Of a stretch of DNA of 64,000 nucleotides, positions 36,801 through 60,800 are shown one piece after another (within the stretch, counting starts at the first letter, position 1; the number at the start of each line of letters is the position of its first letter). Origin of the DNA: Marthasterias glacialis (Eukaryota; Echinodermata; Asteroidea; Forcipulatida; Asteriidae); the NCBI GenBank assembly GCA_911728455.2, contig OU452225.1, positions 18,572,495 through 18,636,494 on the forward strand. Reading direction: 5' to 3'. Position numbers and translations under genes: made by a program. The notes under the pieces are model-generated. The model was not told where the DNA came from. It did no database searches and worked only from the letters and a program-made list of their open reading frames with translations.

Positions 36801-39139
36801 GCTGCGGGAAGTGTAGTAGACAGCAGTTCTGAGGCCTTCGTCCGTTCAACCCTGGCCAACTTCCTGAAGGGCAGCAGCAACTTGAGGCTAAGCTAGCTGC
36901 CTCAATCCAGATGAACAGCCTGCAAGGTTTCTTCCCCCTGACTTTAATATTAATCTCTCAGTTCATTATAATTCTTCCAGGCACCTTCGGTCTATCAATT
37001 TAGCTTTGCTTGTTGTACCTAAAATTAACAAATTATTGGGAGGGGGACCGTTTATACATTAAATGTCTCTTTGGAATCAACTTTCTCAAGATATCTGTAA
37101 TACTTCTACTGTAAATTGTTTTAAAGTTGCTCTCAAGACATCAATGTCTTATTCAGGTGAATGTGGCACATAAGAAGTAATTTGTATTTATCTTATTATT
37201 AAAAGTTTGAAATCCAATACATTTAGATAATAGTTATTACCTAACAGATCTTAGTCCTCAAGATCTTCTGAATTTTTTTTTTTTGTATTCTCTTTTAAAG
37301 AAAACTATAAAAAAAATGAATTTGTTAATAAACTAAGCATCACACAACTTCTTTTCTTTAAAAACTCTTAATTCCAAATATATCTAATGACCACACAGCC
37401 AAATGTAAAACCAATACTATATAAAAAAATTTTTTAGGGTATGTGGCTGCATAAAGTTAATGGGTTCAATGGGCGTGGTGCATTTAATCTAAATAACACA
37501 AAGTTTTCCTTAAAATAAAACACTTACAGTAAAGTTTGTGTAAATCCCTGAAGTAAAATGTACCCTAAAACAAACAGACAAATCAGAATACAAATTAATT
37601 AGACAAGTAACTACTTATTAGTTCATTAAACCAATGTTAAAACTTGTTAAAGTGATGCCTCAATCGAAGGAGATTTCTTTTATCAAAGGAGATTTCTTTG
37701 ATCACTACTCTGTGTGCTCATCCAGCTCAAGACATTTCAGTGGCTTATCCAAGCTTTCCAGCTGCAGTTTTTTAGGACAATGTGATCAGAAAGCAACTTT
37801 ACCAGTAGACAAAAATAAAGGAGGAAATTCTCAAGTACAAAAAACTGTGGTACAATGTTTTCTCTATCTACCATTGGAATGAGCTGGATTCATCAAGACG
37901 ATACCTGATTTGATTTATAGCCACCGTCACTTATAAGTAAGGCTGTCAAACATCACTACATTGCATATAAAACGCTCATGATATCATTTTAAGTAACCGT
38001 TCTAAATCCGCCTCGCTTATAAGAGTGAATGCTCTATCATGATGGCATGATAGCTCTATCATGGTGGCATGACAGTAGTTGCAATAATCGTAACTCTCCA
38101 GTCTGCGACCGTTTGGAGGATGGAGGTTGAGGATTATCGCAGCTAGCATGATGTTTCCATGAGCGTTTTATCAGTGGTGCAGTAATGCTTGCCAGTATTG
38201 CTTTTTGACGGTGGCCAGTCGAATTGGCTGCAAGACAAGGTTGACCGATGAAAACGGAACAGCACATTTCCGTTGACCCACCCACACACAATGTTTAAAC
38301 TTTGGTTCTTCTGAAGTGTTAAAACTAAAGGTAAAAAAACATTAAATTAAAACAACATTCAGAAGGAATTTTTAAAATATCACCCACTTGAAAAGGATAC
38401 TTTTATTAATGTCTGAAAGTTTGCCTAGAATTAGATTATTAGCTTACCCTTTCTGGCTCCTCTACGCAGCGAGTTCCTCCAAAGATGTATGCTGCATTAT
38501 CAACAACAACAACAGCATGTCCTTGCCTTCAAAATATCATTGCAAATAATCAAACTATTATTTCAAAATTTTGCATCAATATTCTGTATTTTAAAGGGGA
38601 ACAAATTTAAAGTATGACAACTTAATAAACATCATTTTTAAAACACAATAACTAATTTCATCTTCAGACTGCTATAAGTAATGCAATCTAAAGATGAAGT
38701 TTGTGATTTTAAAAACAATGTTCAAGTTTTCCACAAGCATTTTAAAATTATATAGTATAATTTTCTAAAGAATATAGTACAAAACTACAACTTACAATAT
38801 AGTACAAGTACAATCTACAGAAATAAAAAAAAACATATAGATCTCTGATGGTAGATAATTTGTGTTTAACAAAATGGAAATATTCTGGGGGAAATTCAAA
38901 GCAACGAAGGAAACTCCCACAACAGGATAGGGCATTGCAGGTTTTGTTGTAAACCCTGTACTACTAACGCCAGAAAATGAATTTCATCAATAATTTTTTT
39001 AAATAAAATACTGTTTAAGTAAAGTGATAATCTACTCTATGGGTGTAGCTTGCATACAGCATACATACCGAGGTGATGGAGGACGCCCGGTAAATTCTTT
39101 ATTCGCAATCCACTTTAAGCTCACAAGTGTTAAAGCCAT
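26222..39139 (-). CDS. Kelch-repeat beta-propeller protein with acidic Ser-rich tail
   Basis: Fourteen coding exons on minus: 39139-39069, 38526-38448, 37564-37528, 36481-36406, 36278-36190, 35989-35843, 34813-34762, 34108-34008, 33204-33119, 30147-30069, 28803-28718, 27837-27750, 27286-27155 and 26283-26222. All phases agree and give 394 aa. Six Kelch motifs with the double glycine are seen: YIFGGT, YVFGGRN, YVIGGIY, YLFGGSGG, YMFGGSND and YVFGGTNE. Each is followed by D-L-H-type and W-type positions and P..R linkers, so one six-bladed propeller fills residues about 20-330. The C-terminus is an acidic, serine-rich tail (SSSEGSSSSSNSDSGSDED). There is no BTB, BACK, F-box or membrane segment. 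Propellers of this kind bind protein partners; the partner is unknown. It resembles KLHDC/RABEPK-type proteins, but I cannot assign an orthologue. The start codon has an in-frame stop upstream. It is head to head with YIPF1. Confidence 0.88.
26755..26925. repeat. Dispersed repeat shared with 57640-57815
   Basis: Both places contain ACCATCTTTGTCA, CCCTGTGTGC, 'TTGCCCTTCCA.CCTC', GGTTACA.TGAT and ACAAGATGG in the same order and orientation. Confidence 0.6.
26929..27132. mobile_element. MITE of the GGGCCCAATTTCAT group
   Basis: Starts TGGACCCAATTTCACAGAGC and ends GCTCTATCTATGAAATTAAA/CTGGGC, inverted. Contains ACATGGTATTTTGGCTGGTAACC. Lies just before Kelch exon 13 in genome order. Confidence 0.6.
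27430..27790. repeat. Degenerate repeat, about 30-bp core, overlapping Kelch exon 12
   Basis: A core like TTTGCGATTGGACGGATTGA followed by TTAACT recurs at about 27436, 27505, 27540, 27571, 27646, 27681 and 27749, with spacing of 30-75 bp. The copy at 27750-27780 is the 3' coding end of exon 12 on the minus strand; the others are intronic. Confidence 0.6.
28033..28700 (+). mobile_element. tRNA-Leu-like SINE split by a second SINE
   Basis: A headless copy starts at GGTTCGGGTCCCGGTCTTGA and runs to about 28245. Its tail (GGGTCTCATAATTC ... GCACTATATAAATAC) resumes at 28611. Compared with 24787-25190 the two pieces are consecutive parts of one element. Confidence 0.75.
28254..28610 (+). mobile_element. 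tRNA-Leu-like SINE inserted in an older SINE
   Basis: A complete unit from GAGTGTCGTGGCCAAGCG, with B box GGGTTTGAATCCCGGC, to a (TAA)n tail at 28592-28608. Its 3' half has 'GGGTTAACCCCGGTGTTTCT' and 'GAGGCATCCTTGGTTTCATTACC', a subtype also seen at 44026-44342. Confidence 0.8.
29234..29692. mobile_element. TIR element (MITE), about 459 bp
   Basis: Left end AGAGCAAGTTCAGGTGCTGA is inverted against right end TCACCCACCCGAACTTGCTC. The interior is rich in CTAGTC/GACTAG words, such as TCTAGTCGAGCGACTAGTC. No target duplication is clear. Confidence 0.65.
30271..30610. mobile_element. Palindromic MITE, family 1
   Basis: Starts AGCCCCAGCTCAACATAAAT and ends ACCAATGTTGAGCTGGGGCT, with TTAG rather than TTAA on both sides (30267-30270, 30611-30614). 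Confidence 0.75.
30763..30836. repeat. (ATT)n microsatellite
   Basis: About 24 uninterrupted ATT units in a Kelch-gene intron. Confidence 0.95.
31628..31873. mobile_element. TIR element (MITE), about 246 bp
   Basis: Left CTCCTAAAAATGGTAATCTT and right 'AAGAATACCATTTTTAGCAG' are inverted, and the similarity continues inward through CTATTTCAAG/CTTGAAATA. A smaller palindrome, AAACGTTTCTTGAAAGAAAC, lies inside the left arm. Confidence 0.7.
32594..32948. mobile_element. Palindromic MITE, family 1
   Basis: Starts AGCCCCAGCTCAACACTGGT after TTAA. The right end (TATGCTGAGCTGGGG) is slightly worn, and the right TTAA reads TAAC. Confidence 0.75.
33578..33905. mobile_element. Dispersed repeat, MITE family 2
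   Basis: Same word order as 18390-18745: AACCTATGAGAGTTTAAG, TCACTTTTGGGTATTCTGGA, GACCATCTTTACACCATG, TTACCAATGTTTGTGCAC. Confidence 0.55.
34395..34600. repeat. G-rich/C-rich repeat remnant
   Basis: 'CTAGCGGGGCAGCC' on the left, a run of 18 G at 34446-34463, and a C-rich right part ending near CACACCGCTGAGG. The composition resembles the hAT-like element at 7759-8581, but no target duplication is visible. Frames of about 100 aa here are artefacts. Confidence 0.4.
36979..37173 (+). mobile_element. LINE 3' end, reverse transcriptase C-terminus remnant
   Basis: The plus strand reads RHLRSINLALLVVPKIN, then, after one in-frame stop, MSLWNQLSQDI and STVNCFKVALKTSM, ending at a stop at 37171. 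This follows the end of CR1/L2/Jockey-type reverse transcriptases (R-S-x-x-L-V-P, F-x-x-x-x-x-x-LWN-x-LP, S-x-x-x-FK-x-x-LK). It is opposite in strand to the Kelch gene in whose intron it lies. Confidence 0.65.
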
Positions 39140-40227
39140 GATCTTATCATCAATTATTCAATAACCACTCATCCTACGACGGTCAGATTTCAGTTTTTGT
39201 TTAGCGGCCTCTGATTACCAGGCGGTCCTTGCGACCAGATGGCACATTAAATCACTCAAAGTAAATCACAGTGGCGAATGGAAATTACATGGCAAAATAA
39301 TCACAGGACGTCTTTCTGAGGATGGGTGCACTTCTTGGTCGCGAACTCGAATGACAACAAATCGAAGTCAGTTTTTAAATCACAGCAACTGTTTTCAAAG
39401 TCGACAATTCATCACGGGGAACCGGCAACTAAAGTCTCCACATTGTGTTAAAGTTAAACTTGAAAAGTGTATACTTTGCCGAGATTTCAGCTTTGACTGG
39501 ATCCTGGAGGTGTTACTGGGCTAGCTAGTGCTAACCATCATCTGCAGAAGGTGGCGCGTGCCGACATGCGTTGCCAAGGAAGCCGACCACTTCCGCGTAC
39601 GATTACCCGGTATCCAGTCCACCACCACCTGTTTTTCAATTTCACGGTACCAATTAATTAAATATTCATGAGCTAGCTGTCGAAAGATCAATTCAGAGTT
39701 CATGTTTATAATGTAACAATTTGATGTTTTTAGCTATTCCCTCCGTTTAAAAAACACCAACAATTTAAGTTTAGTGTTAAACAATGTTTTTTTGAAGTTA
39801 CTGACGAAATAGTGTATTTTTTAACAAAATCAAATCATTAAAAACGAGCTATCTTTTATTTTCGCACAAAAAATATCCGAAGAAAATTAGATTTGCTACG
39901 CAGAGAGAGAGACAACAAACTTGTGTAAGTCTTTTCTGTGAAAGAACTTAATGTTAAGCAGGGTATGCCACGAACTGTTCAACGCAGCTCATTGTAGCAG
40001 AGGACTAAATCACCAAGTTTAATTTTAAAGGTTCGCCTGTAGAGGAAAGAGCGCCACCAAGTATTTTCGGATATTCTTTACGACGACGGTGTATTATCTT
40101 CCAACACGACACGTCTTGCCGATTCCATTTTCCAGCCAGAATCCCCCAAATATCTTCTTGTGGAACACTGTAATTCCTGTTCTATTCGACCCTATTGCTT
40201 CATTATCGCATTGCCTTGGATCTCACC
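39140..40227. promoter_or_regulatory. Shared 5' flank between Kelch gene and YIPF1
   Basis: 1,088 bp separate the two start codons, which face away from each other. It must hold both promoters and any 5'UTR. There is no TATA box at a sensible place, and CpG content is moderate near 39100-39600 and 40020-40230. No other gene is seen. Confidence 0.5.
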
Positions 40228-53149
<12,922 letters not shown>

Positions 53150-53826
53150 ACAGCCTCCCTACTTCAAAATGATCCCCATCTGTATATCCACTTTTTCACG
53201 ATAAATATGAAGGCGAGGTGGGTAAAATTCAAACCGTGCTTCTTAGTTTTAATACCAGCAAGGTAATCCTGTAGATCCACAAAGAACTTAATAGGCCATT
53301 TTTTTTTTCAAATATTACTTTTTCAAAGTTGTGTAGACAATGTCACCTTCTCTGTAAAAGATTGACCTTCAGAATTCCGGGCATTTCTCGGTAGGTAAGA
53401 CAGTATGTTGTTTATTCGGGAAATTTGACATATGTACCGACTCCTGAAAAAAATGGGATAAAAACCATTCACTGCTATTTTCACAAAATGTCTGATTGAA
53501 ATGTGTACATTTTGTGCCTGCAGGAAGGCCAGGCTCTGTGACTTCTTTTGTGTGAATATGATGAGTTGCTTTGTCTATAAAATATAGCCAAAAGTAAAGC
53601 CACGTACCCGTTTTCAAAAAACAAAACAAAACACAAGCACCCGAATGTGGTGTGATTTTTGCAGGTTAATTTTTGTAAGGTTGATAAATCTGGGTATTTA
53701 TGTAGCGTGCTTACTCAATGGTATCACGACATTATAAAGAAACTATACTGATTGTTACACCACGGTGAGGGCTTTTTGGGAAGGAGGAATTATTGAATGA
53801 CTACCACCTGAAAGTGGTAAGTGGCA

Positions 53827-53962
53827 CTGTGGTGCAATTTGCTATCGCTGCTAGAAACACTGGGGCAATTTGCAGCCACTGACAGAAACACGGGTGCAAT
53901 TGGCTGCCACCGACAGAAACACTGGGGCATTTTGCCGACACATTTTGCTGCCACTGCCCCCC
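53827..53962. repeat. About 36-bp tandem repeat, three to four copies
   Basis: The unit 'AAACACTGGGGCAATTTGC', AGCCACTGACAG recurs with small changes next to the SINE at 53965-54150. Probably an expansion of its tail. Confidence 0.7.
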
Positions 53963-53964
53963 TT

Positions 53965-54150
53965 CTCTGATTCAAAATAAGTGTCCTGGGTTCGGTTATG
54001 TGCACAAAGAACCTACGGCTTTATAATGTCCCATCCGCAATAAACGGCAACTACGGTGGAGTGTCTTGCTCAAGAATGAAAGTGCCGCTGCCAGGATTGG
54101 AACCCACACACTAACAACACCAGGACTTTGGTCCAGTATGAAGGCCATGT
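53965..54150 (-). mobile_element. tRNA-Leu-like SINE, 5' part, minus strand
   Basis: On minus: head remnant, B box GGGTTCCAATCCTGGC, then TTGAGCAAGACACTCCACC and 'GGATGGGACATTATAAAGCC'. It ends at GAACCCAGGACAC. Confidence 0.7.
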
Positions 54151-55499
54151 TTACAGGCAAATTGGGTTTTGGCTTTGAGCTGCGCCTAGTGTGGTAAATT
54201 TTTTCTACGCAGCCAAGTGGTTCACCGACCAATCATGTCAAGGAATTTGATAAAACCCCAGTGTGCCGTATGCGGTGTACGCAAAATACATAGTTGTGTG
54301 TTAAAATGATATATCATTGCCCGTGGCTGATTTTACACTGGGTGACATCAAGTGGGTACTATTTATACTAGACCACTCAGCCATGACACTTTTGGTCCTG
54401 GGTATTTTTGTCTCTGTAATTCATGCCGATGTTATGTGGTCACCACTTTATGTATTTACTGTCAAAATAATATTTATTGAATAACAAAAGCTTTGTACAT
54501 TTTGCGCACAGACTACTTGGTTCATGATCTCAATGAAAGGTCTTGTTACTGATCTATGGCCATCTTTGAAACCTCAGCCTCAGCTTCAGCTTAGGCATCG
54601 TCGGCTTCTTTTAAGCACCATACCAAAAGTGTATGGATTCAAAATTACTGACGGAGCTCCAGCTGGAACTTTGACCCAAGCTGTCGTTTCAAAGAGAGCT
54701 TATGTTTCATTAAAAAACTCATACTGAACAGTATTTGCTAGTTTTCGGTTTCAGTCTTCCAATTTATTTCACTTAATTCTTAAACCATTTTTCTGAATGG
54801 TTTCGATAGCTTTAGGCTAATCTGTACAGTTGCTGTTTTTTTTTTTTAATTGTAGGCCTAAACTTTGTTTAACCGTTTAAGAATGACTTTTTTTTTTTCA
54901 ATGTTGGAGAGACTACAGTTTTTTTTCAAGTTTCTGCATATGAAATAAGTAGCAGTTCCTTATGGCTATGTCGGTGTTGGGTAAATTTATATTTCATGTA
55001 TACCCTGTTTGCTAAAGTATAATTTGTTTAATATGGGTTATTCTCAATACAGTGAGCCCTCTACAGTTCCCCCAGAGAGGCAATTTCCCCAAAAAGCGGT
55101 CGACTGAACAATCATCCTCTCAACTCAACATCGCATGGGTAATTTGGGACCTTTTAAATGGTCAACATGAATGTGACAAACATTCACTGGACTCATAAAA
55201 AATACCATCTAATGCTGTAAACACAGAAAAATAAACCTTGCTGCTTTGCACACTACGAATGAAGCTTTTCGACCTTTGCCCATGATGCATTGTAAAAATG
55301 GCCTCTCCTTGGCAAATTGTAGAGGGCCAACACCAAGCTTTTACCGTACATTCCAGTAGTAGAGGCTGTACCTTAAGGTCTTTGTTCTTGATAAACATGT
55401 GGCATGGGCGGGAATATGCCCCTGGATAAACTGATCATAAAACAGCCGTGTTGTAGTAAAGCCCTAAGCCTTAGTCTTTTAAAGCATGTGGAAAACACT

Positions 55500-55915
55500 G
55501 GTTGTCAACAAAGACCAGTATTCGTACTTTATGTGAACCAACTAAAAACTTGTCAACCTGTACCCATGACACACTGCGGAAATGGTCTATCCTTGTTACC
55601 GTACATTCCAGCAGTAGAGGTTGTACCTAGGTCTTTGTACTTGATAAACATGTGGCAAAGTCGTCAGAGTCACAAGAAAATAGTGAACATTTTTTTTTTT
55701 AAATGAGATGTTTACACTGTTTCCAAACATTGAGTTTTGGACTTGGAGATCAAAACTAATCGTTTTACTAATTTCTCAAAAACTAAAGCATTTCAAGATC
55801 AAGCCAAACTATTTGAAGGGCAGTTTCCACCATGACCATCTTTATACCATGTACATTGTGTGCAAATCTGTGAACATTTACGTTTTCACTCTTGCCAATG
55901 TTCTGCACACCATGA
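55500..55915. mobile_element. Dispersed repeat, MITE family 2
   Basis: Shares ACTTTATGTGAACCA, 'TTGAGTTTTGGACTTGGAGATC', ACCATGACCATCTTTATACC and TTGCCAATGTTCTGCACAC with 18390-18745. The segment 'TACCGTACATTCCAGTAGTAGAGG' occurs at 55343 and again at 55599, showing an internal or neighbouring duplication. Confidence 0.6.
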
Positions 55916-56488
55916 AGTTCATGTCAGTCGAAAACGGATATGCAACTTTGTTATTGCAAATTAAGAGTAAATTGTATTGCACAAAACTTTGCTTGGTGTT
56001 TTTCGGTTGGCGCTATAATTGGAAATTAGCTGATAATTTGCATACATGTACCTGGCATGTTGCCTGGGAAAGCTGACTTTAGTCAGAACTGAAGTACAAT
56101 ACTATGCAGCAGAATTCTTTGCTTTTTTGTCTTCTATTCAACTGAGTGTGATCACATTGAGGCTTGAAGGTTAAGTTAGTCGGTTCCCTTCTTGTTTGTA
56201 ATGAGAACTATTCCTTACTGTTTATTGAACACTGGCAACGAGACAAAGTTGGTGGCAGCATTTCAAAGGTCAGATACAGCCTCTACATGAAATTTCTTGT
56301 ATTTTTCTCTTGCATTGTACATACATGTAATAACAACTCAATAATCACATTGTAAATAGATCATTATAATTACTTCAAATTCATAATTGGATTTATTAAG
56401 GTCAATAGGGTGTGTTCATTATCCGTTAATCTTTAAGAGATTTTCCTCCCAAAATGGAGAATTTGAATTGGGGTTCTTGCTGATGATT

Positions 56489-56836
56489 TATTATAATAAT
56501 AACTAGTTCTTATATAGTGCATTTCACAATAGCGTCTCAATGCGCTTTACATTAGTGTGCCCTGGTCATTGGGCCAATAACATTCCTGTAATCTTTCTCA
56601 GCTCCTTGGGGAGTATACAGTTCCGAGCTGCAATGGCGCTCTGAAGTCTTTTTAAACACAATATCAACCTCTACCCTCGCAGGTACCCATTTATACCCTG
56701 TGTGAAGAGAAGCAATTATAGTAAAGCATCTTGCTCAAGGACACAAGTGTCATGACCGGGATTCGAACCCACACCCCAATGACTTTTAACCCGAACTTTG
56801 AGTTCGGTACACTAGACCACTAGGCCATGACACGCC
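56489..56836 (-). mobile_element. tRNA-Leu-like SINE, minus strand
   Basis: On minus: GTGTCATGGCCTAGTGGTC head (near 56834), B box GTGGGTTCGAATCCCGGTC, 'TTGAGCAAGATGCTTTACTA' and a long 3' part ending in TTATTATAATAA. Confidence 0.8.
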
Positions 56837-57639
56837 AACTTTATCATGGTGTCTGTACAATGATTGCAATGCGAAAAGACCTCATTATGTAAAGCACTTT
56901 TTTACCCTTGTAAAAATGTTCAGGGAAAAAAGATCAGTGATAGTTAATCTACTTTATTATGAGTTTTCCTTCAATCTTAATAATTCACTTGTACAGTTTC
57001 AGGTTTTAATTTGAGAAATAGTGTGCAATTCAGTAATGAGAAAACAATTTGTGTCCATCTTGTGATTTATTACATTGATGATGACTGTGACCTTAAACGG
57101 GCACTTAAGCCCTTTGCATTTTTGTTAACCACTGCTGAAAAGTGTTGAGAATATTGTCACAGTTGCATGGCACGGTCTTTGCCAAAACATTTTTTTTTCT
57201 CTGAATTTGACAGAAGCTGTTGTTTCAAAATGAAAAAACATGCACAAACTTTTGCATATGTCACAGAAAATGCATTTAATGTACATGCCAAATTGTTTGT
57301 ACATGGCTGTTGACCGTGAGATAATGTCGTCACGCACACATGCTACTAGAAGTGCATTAAACATGTGCTATGAAACGCAACCCTGGATGGCCCTATGCAT
57401 GCGTAGTGCTCATGCTCGTAGTGAACTCCAGCATGCCAGACCTCCCCCGTTGCTATAGAAACGTGACATCAGTGAGAAGGGTCTTGCTATATTTCATACA
57501 GCTGCTAAGCACAGGAAAACCTTGCTTAGCAGAAATAGGTTACCAGTCAAAATATCACGCAATGTAAATTGATCATGACTGGTTCCCTCCAACCGTTTGC
57601 AATTTCTGCTGAACAGCTTTGTCAAATCACAACCTGGAA

Positions 57640-57815
57640 TAGATCTTTATCATGATGACACCATCTTTGTCAAGTCCCCTGTGTGCAATATTAACAATGC
57701 ATACTAATTCAAAACTTTACCCAAAATGAACCAGACTAATTGCCCTTCCAGCCTCACTTTGGTTACACTGATTTAAATGGGAGTTAATACAAGATGGATG
57801 CCCCATGATAAAGGT
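57640..57815. repeat. Dispersed repeat shared with 26755-26925
   Basis: GACACCATCTTTGTCAAGTC, CCCTGTGTGC, ATTGCCCTTCCAGCCTCAC and AATACAAGATGGATG, in the same order as in the Kelch-gene copy. Just downstream of the FARSA stop codon. Confidence 0.6.
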
Positions 57816-57872
57816 CTATAGATATACACCCTAAATGTTAAAATGTCTACTTGAAGAATTGCAACATGATGT

Positions 57873-60800
57873 TCATTTATCTAGTCGACATATAGGGTTG
57901 TCGTAGACCATCTGGAGGTTGACTCGGGGACCAAAGAGTTCACGAATGTTGTCAATGCCGTACTTGATCATTGTTGGCCTGTTCAATAACAAAAATTGTA
58001 ATTTTAGGTTGAACTCAAAACTCACTCGACTCCAACCTACCCCAATCAAACCACCATAACTCACCTGACCCCCAACCTACCCCCCATCAACCCATCCAAA
58101 CTCACTTGAACCCCAACCTACCCCCATCAAACCACTTGATCTCACGTGACCCCCAACCTACTCCATCAAACCACCATAACTCTCTTGACTCCCAACCTAC
58201 CCCCATCAAACCACCATAACTCTCTTGACCCCCAACCTACCCCCATCAAACCACCTTAACTCACCTGACCCCCAACCTACCCCCCATCAACCCATCCAAA
58301 CTCACTTGAACCCCAACCTACCCCCATCAAACCACTTGATCTCACGTGACCCCCAACCTACTCCATCAAACCACCATAACTCTCTTGACCCCCAAACCTA
58401 CCCCATCAAAAACCACCGTAATTCACTCGACCCCAACCTACCCCCATCAAACCACTTGAACTCACCTGACCCCCAACCTACCCCCATCAACCCATCCAAA
58501 CTCACTTGACCCCCAACCTACCCCCATCAACCCACCTTAACTCACTTGACCCCCAACCTACCCCATCAACCCACCTTAACTCACTTGACCCCCAACCTAC
58601 ACCCATCAAACCACTTGATCTCACGTGACCCCTAACCTACTCCATCAAACCACCATAACTCTCTTGACTCCCAACCTACCCCCATCAAACCACCATAACT
58701 CTCTTGACCCCCAACCTACCCCCATCAAACCACCTTAACTCACCTGACCCCCAACCTACCCCCCATCAACCCATCCAAACTCACTCCACCCCTTCCTAAC
58801 CCATTCAAACCACTTGAACTCACCCAAACCACTTGACCTCACCTGACCTCCAACCTACCCCATCTAAACTCACCTGACCCCCAACCTACTCCACCAAACT
58901 ACCATAACTCACCTGACCCCCAAACTACTCCATCAAACCACCATAACTCACGTGACCCCCAACCTACCCCCATCAAACCAAATGAACTCACTTGACCCTC
59001 AACCTACCCCCATCAAACCACCGTAACTCATTCCACTCCTTCCTAACCCATTCAAACCACTTGAACTCACCCAAACCACTTGACCTCACCTGACCTCCAA
59101 CCTACCCCCATCCAAACTCACCTGACCCCCAACCTACTCCATCAAACCACCATAACTCACCTGACCCCAACCTACTCCATCAAACCACCATACCACACCT
59201 GACCCCCAACCTACTCCATCAAACCACCATAACTCACCTGACCCCAACCTACTCCATCAAACCACCATACCACACCTGACCCCCAACCTACTCCATCAAA
59301 CCACCATAACTCACCTGACCCCAACCTACTCCATCAAACCACCATACCACACCTGACCCCCAATCTACTCCATCAAACCACCATAACTCACCTGACCCCC
59401 AATCTACTCCATCAAACCACCATAACTCACCTGACCCCCAGCCTACCCCCATCAAACCACCTTAACTCACTTGACCCCCAACCTACCCCCATCAAACCAC
59501 CATAACTCACCTTTCCAGTGACAAACCCCAAGCTATGACCACAACATCCTCTGGTAGACCCATTGGTAGAAGCATTTCTGGGCGGAAGACCCCAGAGTTG
59601 CCAATCTCTACCCACTTCTTAAGCCCCTCATGGTAGCTGAACACCTCCATACTGGGTTCGGTGTAGGGGTTGTAGGCTGGCTTAAAACGAAGTTTCTCAA
59701 TACCTTTTGGGTTAGATAAAAGAACGTGGAGTTAGTGGAATTGAAATTTGACCAGATTCAAATGAATATTTGTGTGCGTGGAGCAATGCCCTTACATATG
59801 CTAAGTTGCATGGTACTTTACACAACCAAACATTGCTACCCCACAAGGTTTCTTGGGTTAAATACGTGTAATGCCATGCATTTTAAGTTGTGAACTACTT
59901 TTTTTCAAGAAACAACTACAGTCAAGGCATACACAAGTTCAAAGCCATCTGCCTTAACTTTATTTTAGTTACAACTTACAGTTTTTACAAAGGTCACTCT
60001 GAGGCCATGTGGTGTTTTTTGTAAACCAATACCAATGCATGAATCGGCCCACCAACACACGGTCTGAAAAATTGGCTGATTTTTTTCTGCCCAGGACACT
60101 TGTAGGGTGAAACTCACCAAGCTTTTTGAAGAAAGCGTGAAGGACCCCAATCAGGTCGGCCAGGGTCAGATTGTAGTCTGCTACGACGCCCTCTATCTGG
60201 TGAAACTCTGCCAGATGAGTGGCGTCAAGTGTCTCATTGCGGAACACGCGATCGATGGAGAAATATTTCACTGGTGTGAATTTTTCCTGTTGGGACAAAA
60301 CAAAATTGTTATTACTTTGTTTCATAGTCTACATATTTGACGTTGTACTCAGCAACTTGAGGATGGGGCACGTTCTGCTCTGAACTTCTTCACCCTTACA
60401 AAATCCGACAACATTATGGTAAACTCGACACCCAAACTGTTGGACTCTGATTATGGTGGTATGCCTGATCCCATGTACAGCATGATCAGTTTACTAGTGC
60501 AGTCCTCGGTCCAGCAGAATCAAACAAAACATGCAGTTGGAATTTGATAAGTTGGGAGTGGTCAGGGTACAGATTCCTGATACAGAAACGGATATGTGGG
60601 ATGGGTAAGGTGGGGTGAAGGTTGGGTAGTGGGTGATGGGAGGGGAAGAAAGGGAAGGGAAGTAGGAGTTTCCTCTCACCTGTTGGGCTAGCTTGTAGAG
60701 CATTCTTGCACTGACGGCCGTCGTGTGTGTTCTTAAGATGTTCTTCTTTGCCTCCTCAATCTTCCACTCAACTTTGTACCTATGAACATTTCAAGCAAAC

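Larger units (their letters stand above)
53150..57872. other. Convergent interval between YIPF1 and FARSA
   Basis: Holds both 3'UTRs; no clear close AATAAA was found for either. Apart from the repeats listed, frames at 54524-54727 and 55708-56076 have no recognised relatives. The last one lies within a MITE-like repeat. Confidence 0.4.

Noticed and set aside
58225-58509. 94-aa Pro-rich plus frame
   Set aside because: Translation of the FARSA intron minisatellite on the antisense strand.
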